From Ruminococcus sp. (GTDB lineage Bacteria > Bacillota_A > Clostridia > Oscillospirales > Ruminococcaceae), in assembly GCA_017480485.1 (NCBI GenBank), contig JAFVAN010000031.1:1-6368 (forward strand): 6,368 nt of DNA, read 5' to 3'. The position numbers were made by a program, and so were the translations under genes. The notes below the pieces were generated by a model. The model was not told where the DNA came from. It searched no databases and worked only from the letters and a program-made list of their open reading frames with translations. Below, piece by piece: positions 1 to 5,571 of the stretch (position 1 is its first letter; the number at the start of each line of letters is the position of its first letter).

Positions 1-825
1 CGAACGGCTGTATTCTTCATACATATTTTTATACTGTCCGTTTTTGTTCATAAGCTCCTGATGTGTACCGCTTTCGCAGACAGCACCGTCCTTCATCACA
101 TAGATACAGTCGCAGTTCTTCACTGTGGATAACCTGTGTGCTATCATAATGACCGTCTTGCCCTTTGCAAGCTCATTGATAGCATTTTGCACCTTTGTTT
201 CGTTGTCGGGATCGGCAAATGCTGTCGCTTCGTCAAGGATAAGTATCGGCGCATTTTTAAGTATTGCCCTTGCGATGGAAATGCGCTGCTGCTCACCGCC
301 GGAAAGATATACGCCCTTGTCTCCAACAACGGTATGTATCCCCTTCGGCAGCTTGTCAATAATATCCTCACACTGTGCGGCTTTCAGTGCAGCAGTCACT
401 GCTTGCTCATCGGCATCGGGTCTGGCAAGCCGAACGTTTTCGAAGATACTTGTTTTCAGCAGCCTGCTGTCCTGAAACACAAAGGATACTCTTTCCATCA
501 TCTTCTTCTGATCAAGCTCACGAATGTCCACGCCGCCGATCTTTATGCACCCCTCGGAAACATCGAAAAAACGTGCAATAAGCTCGGCCGTTGTCGTTTT
601 TCCGCCGCCGGAGGGACCTACCAGTGCAATATGCTCTCCGCTTGCAATACCGATATTCAAGCCGTGTACCGCATCTGTTTGTGCATCCTTATACCGAAAG
701 CTGACATTTTCGAGAGTAACGGAATTATCCTTCGGCTCTGCTGCACCCGTTTTATCTGCAAGAGGTTCGATCTTCATGATCGTATCAATGCGTTCAAGAG
801 CATCGACCACTACCATTTCCTGCTC
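1..825 (-). pseudogene. ABC exporter ATP-binding domain, 5'-truncated remnant (continues past left edge)
   Basis: An open minus-strand frame of 275 codons encodes the C-terminal half of a type IV (MsbA/multidrug-like) ABC exporter. Seen in order: the linker after the last membrane helix (VVVDALERIDTIMKIEPL), strand LENVSFRY, Walker A GPSGGGKTT, Q-loop FQD, signature LSGGEQQRISIARA, Walker B ILILDEAT with the catalytic Glu, and H-loop IAHRLSTV. All nucleotide-binding motifs are intact. The final residues lie beyond position 1. The roughly 300-residue N-terminal membrane domain is absent, apart from a stretch resembling its last helix that is fused to the nitroreductase upstream in the same frame. 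A TGA at 826-828 separates the two, probably replacing a sense codon such as GGA. Translation could only restart inside, for example at the ATG at 814-816, which lacks a well-spaced ribosome binding site. An ATPase domain without its membrane part should not transport, so I call it a broken gene. No other stop interrupts it, so the damage is recent or is an assembly artefact. Confidence 0.8.
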
Positions 826-1305
826 TCACGAGTAGGCAATCTTGGTGAGTGTAACAGTCAACAGCGGTGTGACGATAATGTAATACATCGGCTTGATATG
901 GTCGGGCAGACCAAACGCTTGCTTTACCTTGTGGGGATCAAACAGCAGCACCCACACCGAGCCAAGCCCCAAGTCCTCCGCTTCAAGCATCATATGTGTG
1001 CAAACGATAGAAGCGTCCATTTCACCGCTGTCATAGCCCTGTACAAAGGGACTGTGCCAGCTTCTTTCCGTATCCGAGCAGATAAGAAACACAAGGGGCG
1101 CATCGTAGGTGCTTCGGGTGATGCCCCTGATCTTCCGCAGAGCCTCATCACTTTTCAGTACATATATCTTTTGCGGCTGATAATTCACAGCAGTAGGCGC
1201 GATCTGTGCCGCCTGCAATATCTTCTGTATCTTCTCGTCCTCTACCTGCCTGTCGGAATAAGAACGCACCGAAAAACGTTTTCTTGAAAATTTGAGAAAA
1301 TCCAA
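826..1305 (-). CDS. Nitroreductase family protein with C-terminus replaced by an ABC exporter helix
   Basis: The 159-aa product matches the FMN-dependent nitroreductase fold for about 139 residues. These include the N-terminal FMN phosphate-binding signature SRKRFSVRSY (residues 7-16), the APTAVNYQPQ loop (36-45), the E-M-D-A-S-I helix (95-100) and LGLGSVWVLLFDP (112-124). Such enzymes reduce quinones or nitro compounds with NAD(P)H in the cytosol. The usual end, a GYP-containing strand followed by a tail that wraps the partner subunit, is missing. From about residue 140 the sequence reads YYIIVTPLLTVTLTKIAYS and then TGA. That is the pattern of the last membrane helix of an ABC exporter, which continues in frame past the stop. 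The start is TTG at 1305, chosen because GGAGG (1313-1317) lies 7 nt upstream and a consensus promoter precedes it. The pairing with a divergent DUF24 regulator resembles HypR-HypO of Bacillus. The chimeric tail probably impairs folding, so the gene may be non-functional. Confidence 0.8.
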   Translation of the reverse strand: MDFLKFSRKRFSVRSYSDRQVEDEKIQKILQAAQIAPTAVNYQPQKIYVLKSDEALRKIRGITRSTYDAPLVFLICSDTERSWHSPFVQGYDSGEMDASIVCTHMMLEAEDLGLGSVWVLLFDPHKVKQAFGLPDHIKPMYYIIVTPLLTVTLTKIAYS

Positions 1306-1332
1306 ATGCTCACCTCCTGACTAATTTTTATC

Positions 1333-1361
1333 TTGACTTTTTCATTTGCTTATATTATAAT
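1333..1361 (+). promoter_or_regulatory. Promoter of the HxlR-type regulator
   Basis: On the plus strand, TTGACT (1333-1338), a 17-bp spacer and TATAAT (1356-1361) are seen, with a start near 1368 and a leader of about 65 nt. The -35 lies inside the nitroreductase leader, and the -10 shares two bases with the opposing -10. RNA polymerase should therefore not occupy both promoters at once. Confidence 0.7.
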
Positions 1362-1387
1362 TATATCACAAATAAAACCTATGTCAA
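1360..1387 (-). promoter_or_regulatory. Promoter of the nitroreductase gene
   Basis: On the minus strand, TTGACA (1382-1387), a 16-bp spacer and TATAAT (1360-1365) form a near-perfect sigma-A promoter. A TG one base upstream of the -10 makes it an extended -10. Transcription would start near 1353, giving a leader of about 48 nt. The -10 overlaps that of the opposite promoter. Confidence 0.8.
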
Positions 1388-1416
1388 GTACGCACACCAA
1401 GGTTATATACTTACCT
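1386..1416. promoter_or_regulatory. Candidate operator of the HxlR-type regulator
   Basis: Two overlapping inverted repeats lie between the nitroreductase -35 and the regulator's ribosome binding site. One is AAGTA (1386-1390) with TACTT (1408-1412). The other is AGGT (1400-1403) with ACCT (1413-1416). TACT/AGTA half-sites resemble those described for YodB-type DUF24 repressors. A protein bound here would touch the nitroreductase -35 and the start of the regulator transcript. The arms are short, so this is a position-based inference. Confidence 0.35.
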
Positions 1417-1432
1417 AAAGGAGAGTGTAAAA

Positions 1433-1765
1433 ATGTCAGTACGCTGTATTTCAAACGAGAGCCTTGATACCACCGGCTTCAGCTACACGCTGTCGCTTAT
1501 CAACGGCAAATACAAAATGGTCATTCTTTATACGCTTATGGAATTTGGCATCGTCCGTTTCAACGAGATGAAGAAATATATCGGAGAGATATCCTACAAG
1601 ACTTTGAGCCACAACCTGAAGGAGCTGGAAGCGGACGGGCTTGTTCACCGTGAGGAATATCCGCAGATACCGCCGAAGGTGGAGTATTCACTTACCGAGC
1701 GCGGAAAGTCGCTGATACCTATTCTGGATATGATGTGCGAGTGGGGAGATAACAACCGTAATTAA
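1433..1765 (+). CDS. HxlR/DUF24-family winged-helix transcriptional regulator
   Basis: The 110-aa size is typical for the family. Residues about 16-108 form the HxlR winged helix: FSYTLSLINGKYKMVILYTL, the recognition region RFNEMKKYIGEISYKTLSHN, the following helix LKELEADGLVHR, the wing with PPKVEYSLTERG, and the C-terminal dimer helix SLIPILDMMCEWGD. A cysteine at position 5, just before the fold, is placed like the redox-sensing cysteine of YodB, CatR and HypR, which react with quinones, aldehydes or hypochlorite. One other cysteine, in MMCEW, lies in the C-terminal helix. The start ATG has AAAGGAG 9 nt upstream. The gene is divergent from the nitroreductase over shared promoter DNA, so it is most likely a local repressor or activator of that gene and of itself. 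The inducing signal is inferred from the cysteine and the neighbour and is not shown by the sequence. Confidence 0.88.
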   Translation: MSVRCISNESLDTTGFSYTLSLINGKYKMVILYTLMEFGIVRFNEMKKYIGEISYKTLSHNLKELEADGLVHREEYPQIPPKVEYSLTERGKSLIPILDMMCEWGDNNRN

Positions 1766-1779
1766 GGCGGCATAATAGC

Positions 1780-1818
1780 AAAAAAGCATCCCGGCGCCTT
1801 CGAGGCGGGATGCTTTTT
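1780..1818. terminator. Bidirectional intrinsic terminator between convergent genes
   Basis: An A-run, then arm GCATCC, an inner stem CGCCT/AGGCG around a TCG loop, the opposite arm GGATGC and a T-run. With the A/T tails the stem is symmetrical, so it can end both the regulator transcript (+) and the metallo-hydrolase transcript (-). It sits 15 nt after one stop codon and 12 nt after the other. Confidence 0.88.
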
Positions 1819-1830
1819 CTGTTCGCGGGC

Positions 1831-2640
1831 TTATTTTCCCTTTATCTCTATCCTGTCCAGCACGCCCTGAACGCTGACCCCCGGGTGAGTCAGGTACATC
1901 CTTGTGACGTCGGTGATGAATTCGGGAGAGGCGCCTGTCTTCTGCTGTATGTCCTCGGCGGCGGTCCCCTTGTCGATGAGCTTCATTATCCGCTTTACAA
2001 GGGCGTAGATGTCGGTGTCTGCGGGCTTCGGGCGGCCAAAGATGCCGCGCTCGAGCCGTGCGGGGCGGGCGTGTCCGTAGTATATCATTCGGGGCTTCAT
2101 GGCAAGCAGCCGCTGCCAGGTCTCGGCGGTCTCGGTGCCGCGGTGCAGCTCCAGCTCGTAGAGGGGTGCCAGGTCCCCAACGAACAGCGCCCGCTCCTCC
2201 TCCAGCCAGAGGGAGATGCTGTCGGGGCTGTGGCCGGGGGCGTGCAGCAGCTCCCCCACAATACCCAGCTCCCCCAAAAACTCCCTGCTGTCCGCCAGAG
2301 GCACGATGCGCACGGCGGAGTCATCTATGGGGCGGAAGCTGCGATCATGCTCCTTTTCAAATATCCTGTCAGATGTGTGAAGGTATTCCCGCTGGACATC
2401 CGCCGCCGCAAGGGGCACCCCTGCGTCGGCTATCTCCTGGGCGGCGCCCATGTGGTCGGGGTGAAAGTGTGAAACGATCAGATAATTTGCATCCTGCAAC
2501 CGCAGGCCCTGCTCGCCAAGAGCCCTGCACAGCAGTGGGAAGGTCCCCGCCCAGCCCGTATCAAAAAGCAGGCCGCCCCGCTCTCCACGGATGAGATAAT
2601 TATTCGTCGCCGTATACCGCAGCTCCGTTACCGTAAGCAC
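1831..2640 (-). CDS. Metallo-beta-lactamase-fold hydrolase
   Basis: The product is 269 aa from the GTG start. It has all the metal ligands of a dinuclear MBL hydrolase: H58-x-H60-x-D62-H63 (HFHPDH), H137 in PGHSPDS, D156 in FVGDLAP and H190 in YYGHARP. LLFDTGW, about 25 residues before the motif, is the usual second beta strand. The C-terminal 70 or so residues (DIYALVKRIMKLIDKGTAAE onward) are helical and resemble the extra helical domain of glyoxalase-II-like and uncharacterised MBL proteins. No signal peptide is visible, so it is probably cytosolic. The substrate cannot be told; thioesters, lactones or phosphodiesters are all possible in this fold. A longer reading from a TTG at 2688 is rejected because that TTG is the -35 box itself. 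GTG at 2640 has GGAGG (2649-2653) 8 nt upstream. The gene is transcribed alone, between two terminators. Confidence 0.88.
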   Translation of the reverse strand: MLTVTELRYTATNNYLIRGERGGLLFDTGWAGTFPLLCRALGEQGLRLQDANYLIVSHFHPDHMGAAQEIADAGVPLAAADVQREYLHTSDRIFEKEHDRSFRPIDDSAVRIVPLADSREFLGELGIVGELLHAPGHSPDSISLWLEEERALFVGDLAPLYELELHRGTETAETWQRLLAMKPRMIYYGHARPARLERGIFGRPKPADTDIYALVKRIMKLIDKGTAAEDIQQKTGASPEFITDVTRMYLTHPGVSVQGVLDRIEIKGK

Positions 2641-2659
2641 TGCACTCACCTCCAAACTG

Positions 2660-2688
2660 ATGATACCACAACAGAAATAAAATGTCAA
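2660..2688 (-). promoter_or_regulatory. Promoter of the metallo-hydrolase gene
   Basis: On the minus strand, TTGACA (2683-2688), a 17-bp spacer and TATCAT (2660-2665) with TG upstream (extended -10). The predicted start is near 2653, on or beside the ribosome binding site, so the leader is only about 13 nt. The -35 lies 2 bp beyond the T-run of the preceding terminator. Confidence 0.75.
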
Positions 2689-2690
2689 AC

Positions 2691-2713
2691 AAAAAAGCCC
2701 CGCTGTGCGGGGC
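2691..2713 (-). terminator. Intrinsic terminator of the ABC operon
   Basis: A perfect 7-bp stem GCCCCGC/GCGGGGC with a 3-nt loop is followed on the minus strand by six T (2696-2691). It lies about 30 nt after the permease stop codon and directly upstream of the next promoter, which insulates the two units. Confidence 0.92.
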
Positions 2714-2720
2714 TCTTCTT

Positions 2721-2748
2721 GCCTCTTGCCTCTATACTCTTGCCTCTA
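2721..2748 (-). repeat. Short 14-bp tandem repeat at the permease stop codon
   Basis: On the minus strand the unit TAGAGGCAAGAGTA (2748-2735) is followed at once by TAGAGGCAAGAGGC (2734-2721), 12 of 14 bases identical. A further partial AAGA follows. The first TAG is the permease stop codon. It is probably a slippage duplication with no evident function. Confidence 0.6.
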
Positions 2749-3504
2749 GAGGGGTAAGTCCTTCTTAGAGAAAACCAGCTCGCCGATGCCGAAGGCGGCG
2801 ACTGCTATAGCTGCGGGGAATACGAGCTTTGTTATCCACTCGCTGCCCGCAAAGAGCACCGACTGATAATCGTAGAAGCTGCAAATGGTCAGGTACTTGA
2901 AGTTTTTAAGTCCGTCAACTCCAAGGTTGCCGAACATGGCTAGCATATTGGAAAGTATCGAGACCCCGATGAAGGTGCCGCTGAGGCCGATGGAATACTT
3001 TGAGGAGCTGAAAATGCCCGAGAACATGAAGCACACCGCCGAGAGGGCTATGCATACCATAAGGGCCGAGAGGTTGACCTGAGCGATCATCTTGCTCGTC
3101 AGGTCGCCTTGGAGCATGGTGTAGCCCATCTCGCTCAGGGCAATGGGCTTGGCGGCGTTAGTGGCCAGGTGGGCCAGAGTCTGCACCCCGAACATCGCCA
3201 CCAGAGAGTTCACAAGGTAGAAGGCCTGAGTGAAGGTAACAGTTGACCGTTTTGTAGGTGTTGCCAGAACGTAGGCCATGGAGCCACGGTCCACCTGAGA
3301 GGCCAGCAGCTTGTTAGCTGTCACAAGAACGTATATCCCTGGGAGGATGGTGGTCATCATCCCGTAGAAGATGGTGAACAGCAGCGAGCGGGTCATATCC
3401 AGCATCGAGAACTGGACACACAGCAGGGTCATTACTCCCGTCATGCTGCCCCACATAACGGCGTTTGATCTGATGGACTGTTTAAGAAGCGGTAAACTAA
3501 GCAC
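2746..3504 (-). CDS. ABC-2-type transporter permease
   Basis: The 252-aa membrane protein has about six hydrophobic helices, near residues 15-34, 41-65, 92-115, 144-167, 171-194 and 225-246. After helix 2 it carries a segment typical of ABC-2 permeases, VDRGSMAYVLATPTKRS (71-87), the cytoplasmic coupling region that contacts the ATPase. It would form the membrane channel for the two ATPases encoded just upstream, probably as a homodimer since it is the only permease in the operon. The start is GTG at 3504. An AGGGAGG-like site lies 8 nt upstream, inside the end of the ATPase gene, and the genes overlap by 8 nt (GTGCTTAG), which suggests translational coupling. Substrate direction is not determinable, although BcrA-like systems with ABC-2 permeases are usually exporters of peptides, antibiotics or lipids. 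No metal, lipoprotein or peptidase features are seen. Confidence 0.87.
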   Translation of the reverse strand: MLSLPLLKQSIRSNAVMWGSMTGVMTLLCVQFSMLDMTRSLLFTIFYGMMTTILPGIYVLVTANKLLASQVDRGSMAYVLATPTKRSTVTFTQAFYLVNSLVAMFGVQTLAHLATNAAKPIALSEMGYTMLQGDLTSKMIAQVNLSALMVCIALSAVCFMFSGIFSSSKYSIGLSGTFIGVSILSNMLAMFGNLGVDGLKNFKYLTICSFYDYQSVLFAGSEWITKLVFPAAIAVAAFGIGELVFSKKDLPL

Positions 3505-4408
3505 TTTTCTTTCCTCCCTTTTCTATTGCCTCGGTGTAGTAGCTCTCGAGGCTGAACGGTCTGTATTTCATGTATCTCATATCATAGTCGGCTGTCTCGG
3601 AGAACAGCTCTCCAAGGCTCTGCTCGGGGACGGCGGCGTCCAGATGCAGGTGGGTCTCATTCTTGTGCAGCACCCTGAGCCTCGTAGTCTTTATAAAGCG
3701 GTCAAGGTCCTCACGGCTCTTGAAGCCCAGCCTGTAGGTCTGGGGCTGCTCTCTGCCGATGCTCTTGGTCTCGATGAGCTCCGTCTGGCGGCCGCTGTCG
3801 ATAAAGAGCACTCGGTCGGCGGTGTCGTCCAGCTCCTTGAAGATATGGCTGGACATCAGCACCGTGGCGCGCCGCTTCTTCTCCTCAAGTATCAGCTCTA
3901 TCAGCGTGTCCCGCATCAGGGGGTCGAGGCCCGTGGAGGGCTCATCCAGCAGCAGGATGTCGGGCTGGGCCATAAAGGCCGCCACCAGCGCCGTTTTCTG
4001 CTTCATGCCCTTGCTCATGCGCCTGAGAGAGGCGTCGGTGTCCAGCTTGAACATATCCACCAGCCTTTCGATGCGGCTCGTGTCCTTGATGCCGAGGAAC
4101 CCCGCCTGTATCTTCAAAAAGCTCGTTCCCGTGCCAACATCGGGGAAGTCGATCTCCCCGGGAACGTAGCCCACGTGCTTCATTATTTTGTGGGCATCCT
4201 TACGGCAGTCAAGGCCCATTATGCTGCATGAGCCGCTGTCGGGCTTCAAGAACCCCATCAGGTGCCGCAGGGTGGTGGTCTTTCCCGAGCCGTTGGTACC
4301 TACGATGCCGAAGACCTCGCCCTGCTCCACCGCGAAATCGAAGCCGAATATCCCTCGGCCCTCGCCGTAGTCCTTGGTCATGTCGTTGACTCTTATGATC
4401 TCACGCAT
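3497..4408 (-). CDS. ABC transporter ATP-binding protein B (BcrA/CcmA-like)
   Basis: 303 aa from ATG 4408. Motifs in order: A-loop region DYGEGRGIF, Walker A GTNGSGKTT (37-45), YVPGE (81-85) in the Q-loop position, signature MSKGMKQK (131-138), Walker B ILLLDEPSTGLDP (151-163) with catalytic E156, and H-loop SSH (186-188). Residues beyond about 215 form the C-terminal accessory domain usual in BcrA-like ATPases. The enzyme hydrolyses ATP to drive the downstream permease. A longer reading from a TTG at 4465 is rejected: GGAGGTG lies 6 nt before ATG 4408, and that ATG overlaps the stop of the preceding ATPase by 8 nt (ATGCGTGA). It is clearly a paralogue of the preceding gene, with the same length and parallel openings (VNDMTKDYGEGRGIF against VNELTHDYGHGRGVF). 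This points to an old tandem duplication and probable heterodimer formation. Confidence 0.9.
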   Translation of the reverse strand: MREIIRVNDMTKDYGEGRGIFGFDFAVEQGEVFGIVGTNGSGKTTTLRHLMGFLKPDSGSCSIMGLDCRKDAHKIMKHVGYVPGEIDFPDVGTGTSFLKIQAGFLGIKDTSRIERLVDMFKLDTDASLRRMSKGMKQKTALVAAFMAQPDILLLDEPSTGLDPLMRDTLIELILEEKKRRATVLMSSHIFKELDDTADRVLFIDSGRQTELIETKSIGREQPQTYRLGFKSREDLDRFIKTTRLRVLHKNETHLHLDAAVPEQSLGELFSETADYDMRYMKYRPFSLESYYTEAIEKGGKKSA

Positions 4409-5312
4409 AGCTGACACCTCCGAAATGTCTGTCGTTTTTATAGAAGTGCATGAAGTATTCCTCAAGCGTTACCGAGTGCTCGCAGAAGCTCTTTACCTTG
4501 AAGCGGCGAATGGCGCGGATGAAGCGGTTTATATCCTCGTCGTCCACCACCAGCGAGCATTTGAGGCTCGAGCGGTCCCTGAGGGTGAAGTCCAGATCGG
4601 CCTTGCCGAACTCTGTGAAGTCCCGGGGGTCCTCAAACTCTACCGTCATTATATTGTGCAGTCCGTGGCGTATCTCTTCGGCGTCCACCGTAGAGACCAG
4701 CCTGCCGTCCTTGATTATCGCTATCCTGTCGCAGAGGGCCTCCACCTCGGAGAAGATATGGCTGGAAAGAAGTATCGTCCTGCCCTTATCCTTTTCCTCC
4801 TTGATGAAGCTTATAAATTCCTCCTGCATCACGGGGTCAAGGCCGCTGGTGGGCTCGTCGAGGAGCAGTATCTCGGGGTCGCTCATGAAGGCCGTTACCA
4901 CCGCAAGCTTTCTCTTCTCGCCGATGCTCATGCGCTTAACGCTGCCGGAGGGGTCAAGCTTGAAGCGCTCCAAAAGCTCCTTCACTCTTTCGTCATTCCT
5001 TATGCCCCGCATATCCTGCATCATTTTTATGAACTGCCGGCCGTTAAGGCCTTCGGGCAGCGCCACCTCGCCGGGGAGGTAGCCCACCCTTTTCATTATC
5101 TCTGAGGAGGCATCCGTGCAGTCCAGGCCTGCTATGCTGACCTGACCCTTCTGGGGCTTCGAGAAGCCCATAAGGTGCCGCATGGTGGTGGACTTCCCCG
5201 CTCCGTTGGGCCCGAGGAAGCCAAGGGTCTCGCCCCTCTCCACCTCAAAGCTGACGTCGAAGACTCCCCGCCCGTGGCCGTAGTCGTGTGTAAGCTCGTT
5301 GACCTTTATCAT
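4401..5312 (-). CDS. ABC transporter ATP-binding protein A (BcrA/CcmA-like)
   Basis: 303 aa, the first gene of the operon. Motifs: A-loop region DYGHGRGVF, Walker A GPNGAGKST (34-42), YLPGE (78-82), signature MSIGEKRK (128-135) in which the usual second residue G is I, Walker B ILLLDEPTSGLDP (148-160) with E153, and H-loop SSH (183-185). The C-terminal accessory domain starts near residue 215. All catalytic residues are present, so both ATP sites of an A/B heterodimer could be active. The start ATG has GGAGG (5321-5325) 8 nt upstream and a TATAAT 33 nt upstream. Operons of this make-up, with ATPase(s) plus an ABC-2 permease and a YtrA-type GntR regulator nearby, are known from the Bacillus ytr locus and many gut Clostridia, often linked to cell-envelope or antibiotic stress. 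The substrate here is unknown. Confidence 0.9.
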   Translation of the reverse strand: MIKVNELTHDYGHGRGVFDVSFEVERGETLGFLGPNGAGKSTTMRHLMGFSKPQKGQVSIAGLDCTDASSEIMKRVGYLPGEVALPEGLNGRQFIKMMQDMRGIRNDERVKELLERFKLDPSGSVKRMSIGEKRKLAVVTAFMSDPEILLLDEPTSGLDPVMQEEFISFIKEEKDKGRTILLSSHIFSEVEALCDRIAIIKDGRLVSTVDAEEIRHGLHNIMTVEFEDPRDFTEFGKADLDFTLRDRSSLKCSLVVDDEDINRFIRAIRRFKVKSFCEHSVTLEEYFMHFYKNDRHFGGVSYA

Positions 5313-5345
5313 TCTGTTTTCCTCCGTTCTCTTTAGTATGTCTGA

Positions 5346-5351
5346 ATTATA
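5346..5351 (-). promoter_or_regulatory. -10 box of the ABC operon promoter, without a good -35
   Basis: TATAAT on the minus strand, 33 nt before the ATG, gives a start near 5339 and a leader of about 27 nt. At 16-18 bp upstream only ACAACT-like sequence is present, so the -35 is poor. Together with a direct repeat just upstream, this suggests dependence on an activator. The start region also holds GTAT-N9-ATAC (5352-5336), which resembles the core of the GntR operator. Confidence 0.55.
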
Positions 5352-5378
5352 CCCCCCTTTTGTTTGCGAGTTGTTTTT

Positions 5379-5397
5379 GAAATGTTTGAGAAATGTT
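5379..5397 (-). repeat. Direct repeat AACATTTC x2 upstream of the ABC promoter
   Basis: The 8-mer AACATTTC (minus strand) occurs at 5397-5390 and again at 5386-5379, an 11-bp period of one helical turn. It lies at roughly -40 to -58 from the predicted start, where a class of activators binds to replace a weak -35. No specific protein is assigned. Confidence 0.4.
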
Positions 5398-5433
5398 AAT
5401 CGGAGAAATTTTTTATTTTATTTTCCGCTGCGC

Positions 5434-5465
5434 AAAAGAAAAAACAGCACCTCGCCACTTGGCGA
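5434..5465 (-). terminator. Possible weak minus-strand terminator
   Basis: On the minus strand the hairpin UCGCCA/UGGCGA is followed, after eight bases, by TTTTTTCTTTT. The stem is short and the gap to the T-run is long. It could end a minus-strand RNA from the intergenic block before the ABC promoter. Confidence 0.25.
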
Positions 5466-5501
5466 ACGTCTCTTACCGAAGAATTTAACTATCCTATGTA
5501 T

Positions 5502-5527
5502 CCCCGAAAGGCTTTCGCCTTTCGGGG
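5502..5527. other. Perfect 11-bp hairpin with a GNRA loop on the minus strand
   Basis: CCCCGAAAGGC (5502-5512) and GCCTTTCGGGG (5517-5527) pair completely around a 4-nt loop. On the minus strand the loop is GAAA closed by C-G, a stable GNRA tetraloop. On the plus strand it is TTTC followed by CTTTG, a poor terminator tail. The tetraloop favours a minus-strand structured RNA. Confidence 0.55.
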
Positions 5528-5571
5528 CTTTGCATTATGCTAGAAATGCAATTTCAAATCTACTGACACGC

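Noticed and set aside
826..828. TGA read as tryptophan or selenocysteine, giving one long fusion protein
   Set aside because: Other genes here use TGG for Trp and TGA as a normal stop (ATPase A). No selenocysteine insertion hairpin is evident and no family has Trp/Sec at this site.
136..1287. 383-codon plus-strand frame opposite the exporter and nitroreductase
   Set aside because: It is antisense to two recognisable protein domains. Its translation is Cys/His/Leu-rich with no domain, and it has no ribosome binding site.
1810..2594. Plus-strand frames opposite the metallo-hydrolase
   Set aside because: They are shadows of a gene with a complete metal-ligand set, with Arg/Pro/Gly-rich low-complexity translations.
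3371..5105. Long plus-strand frames opposite the ABC operon
   Set aside because: They are antisense to ATPases and a permease with clear motifs. High GC keeps the opposite frames open.
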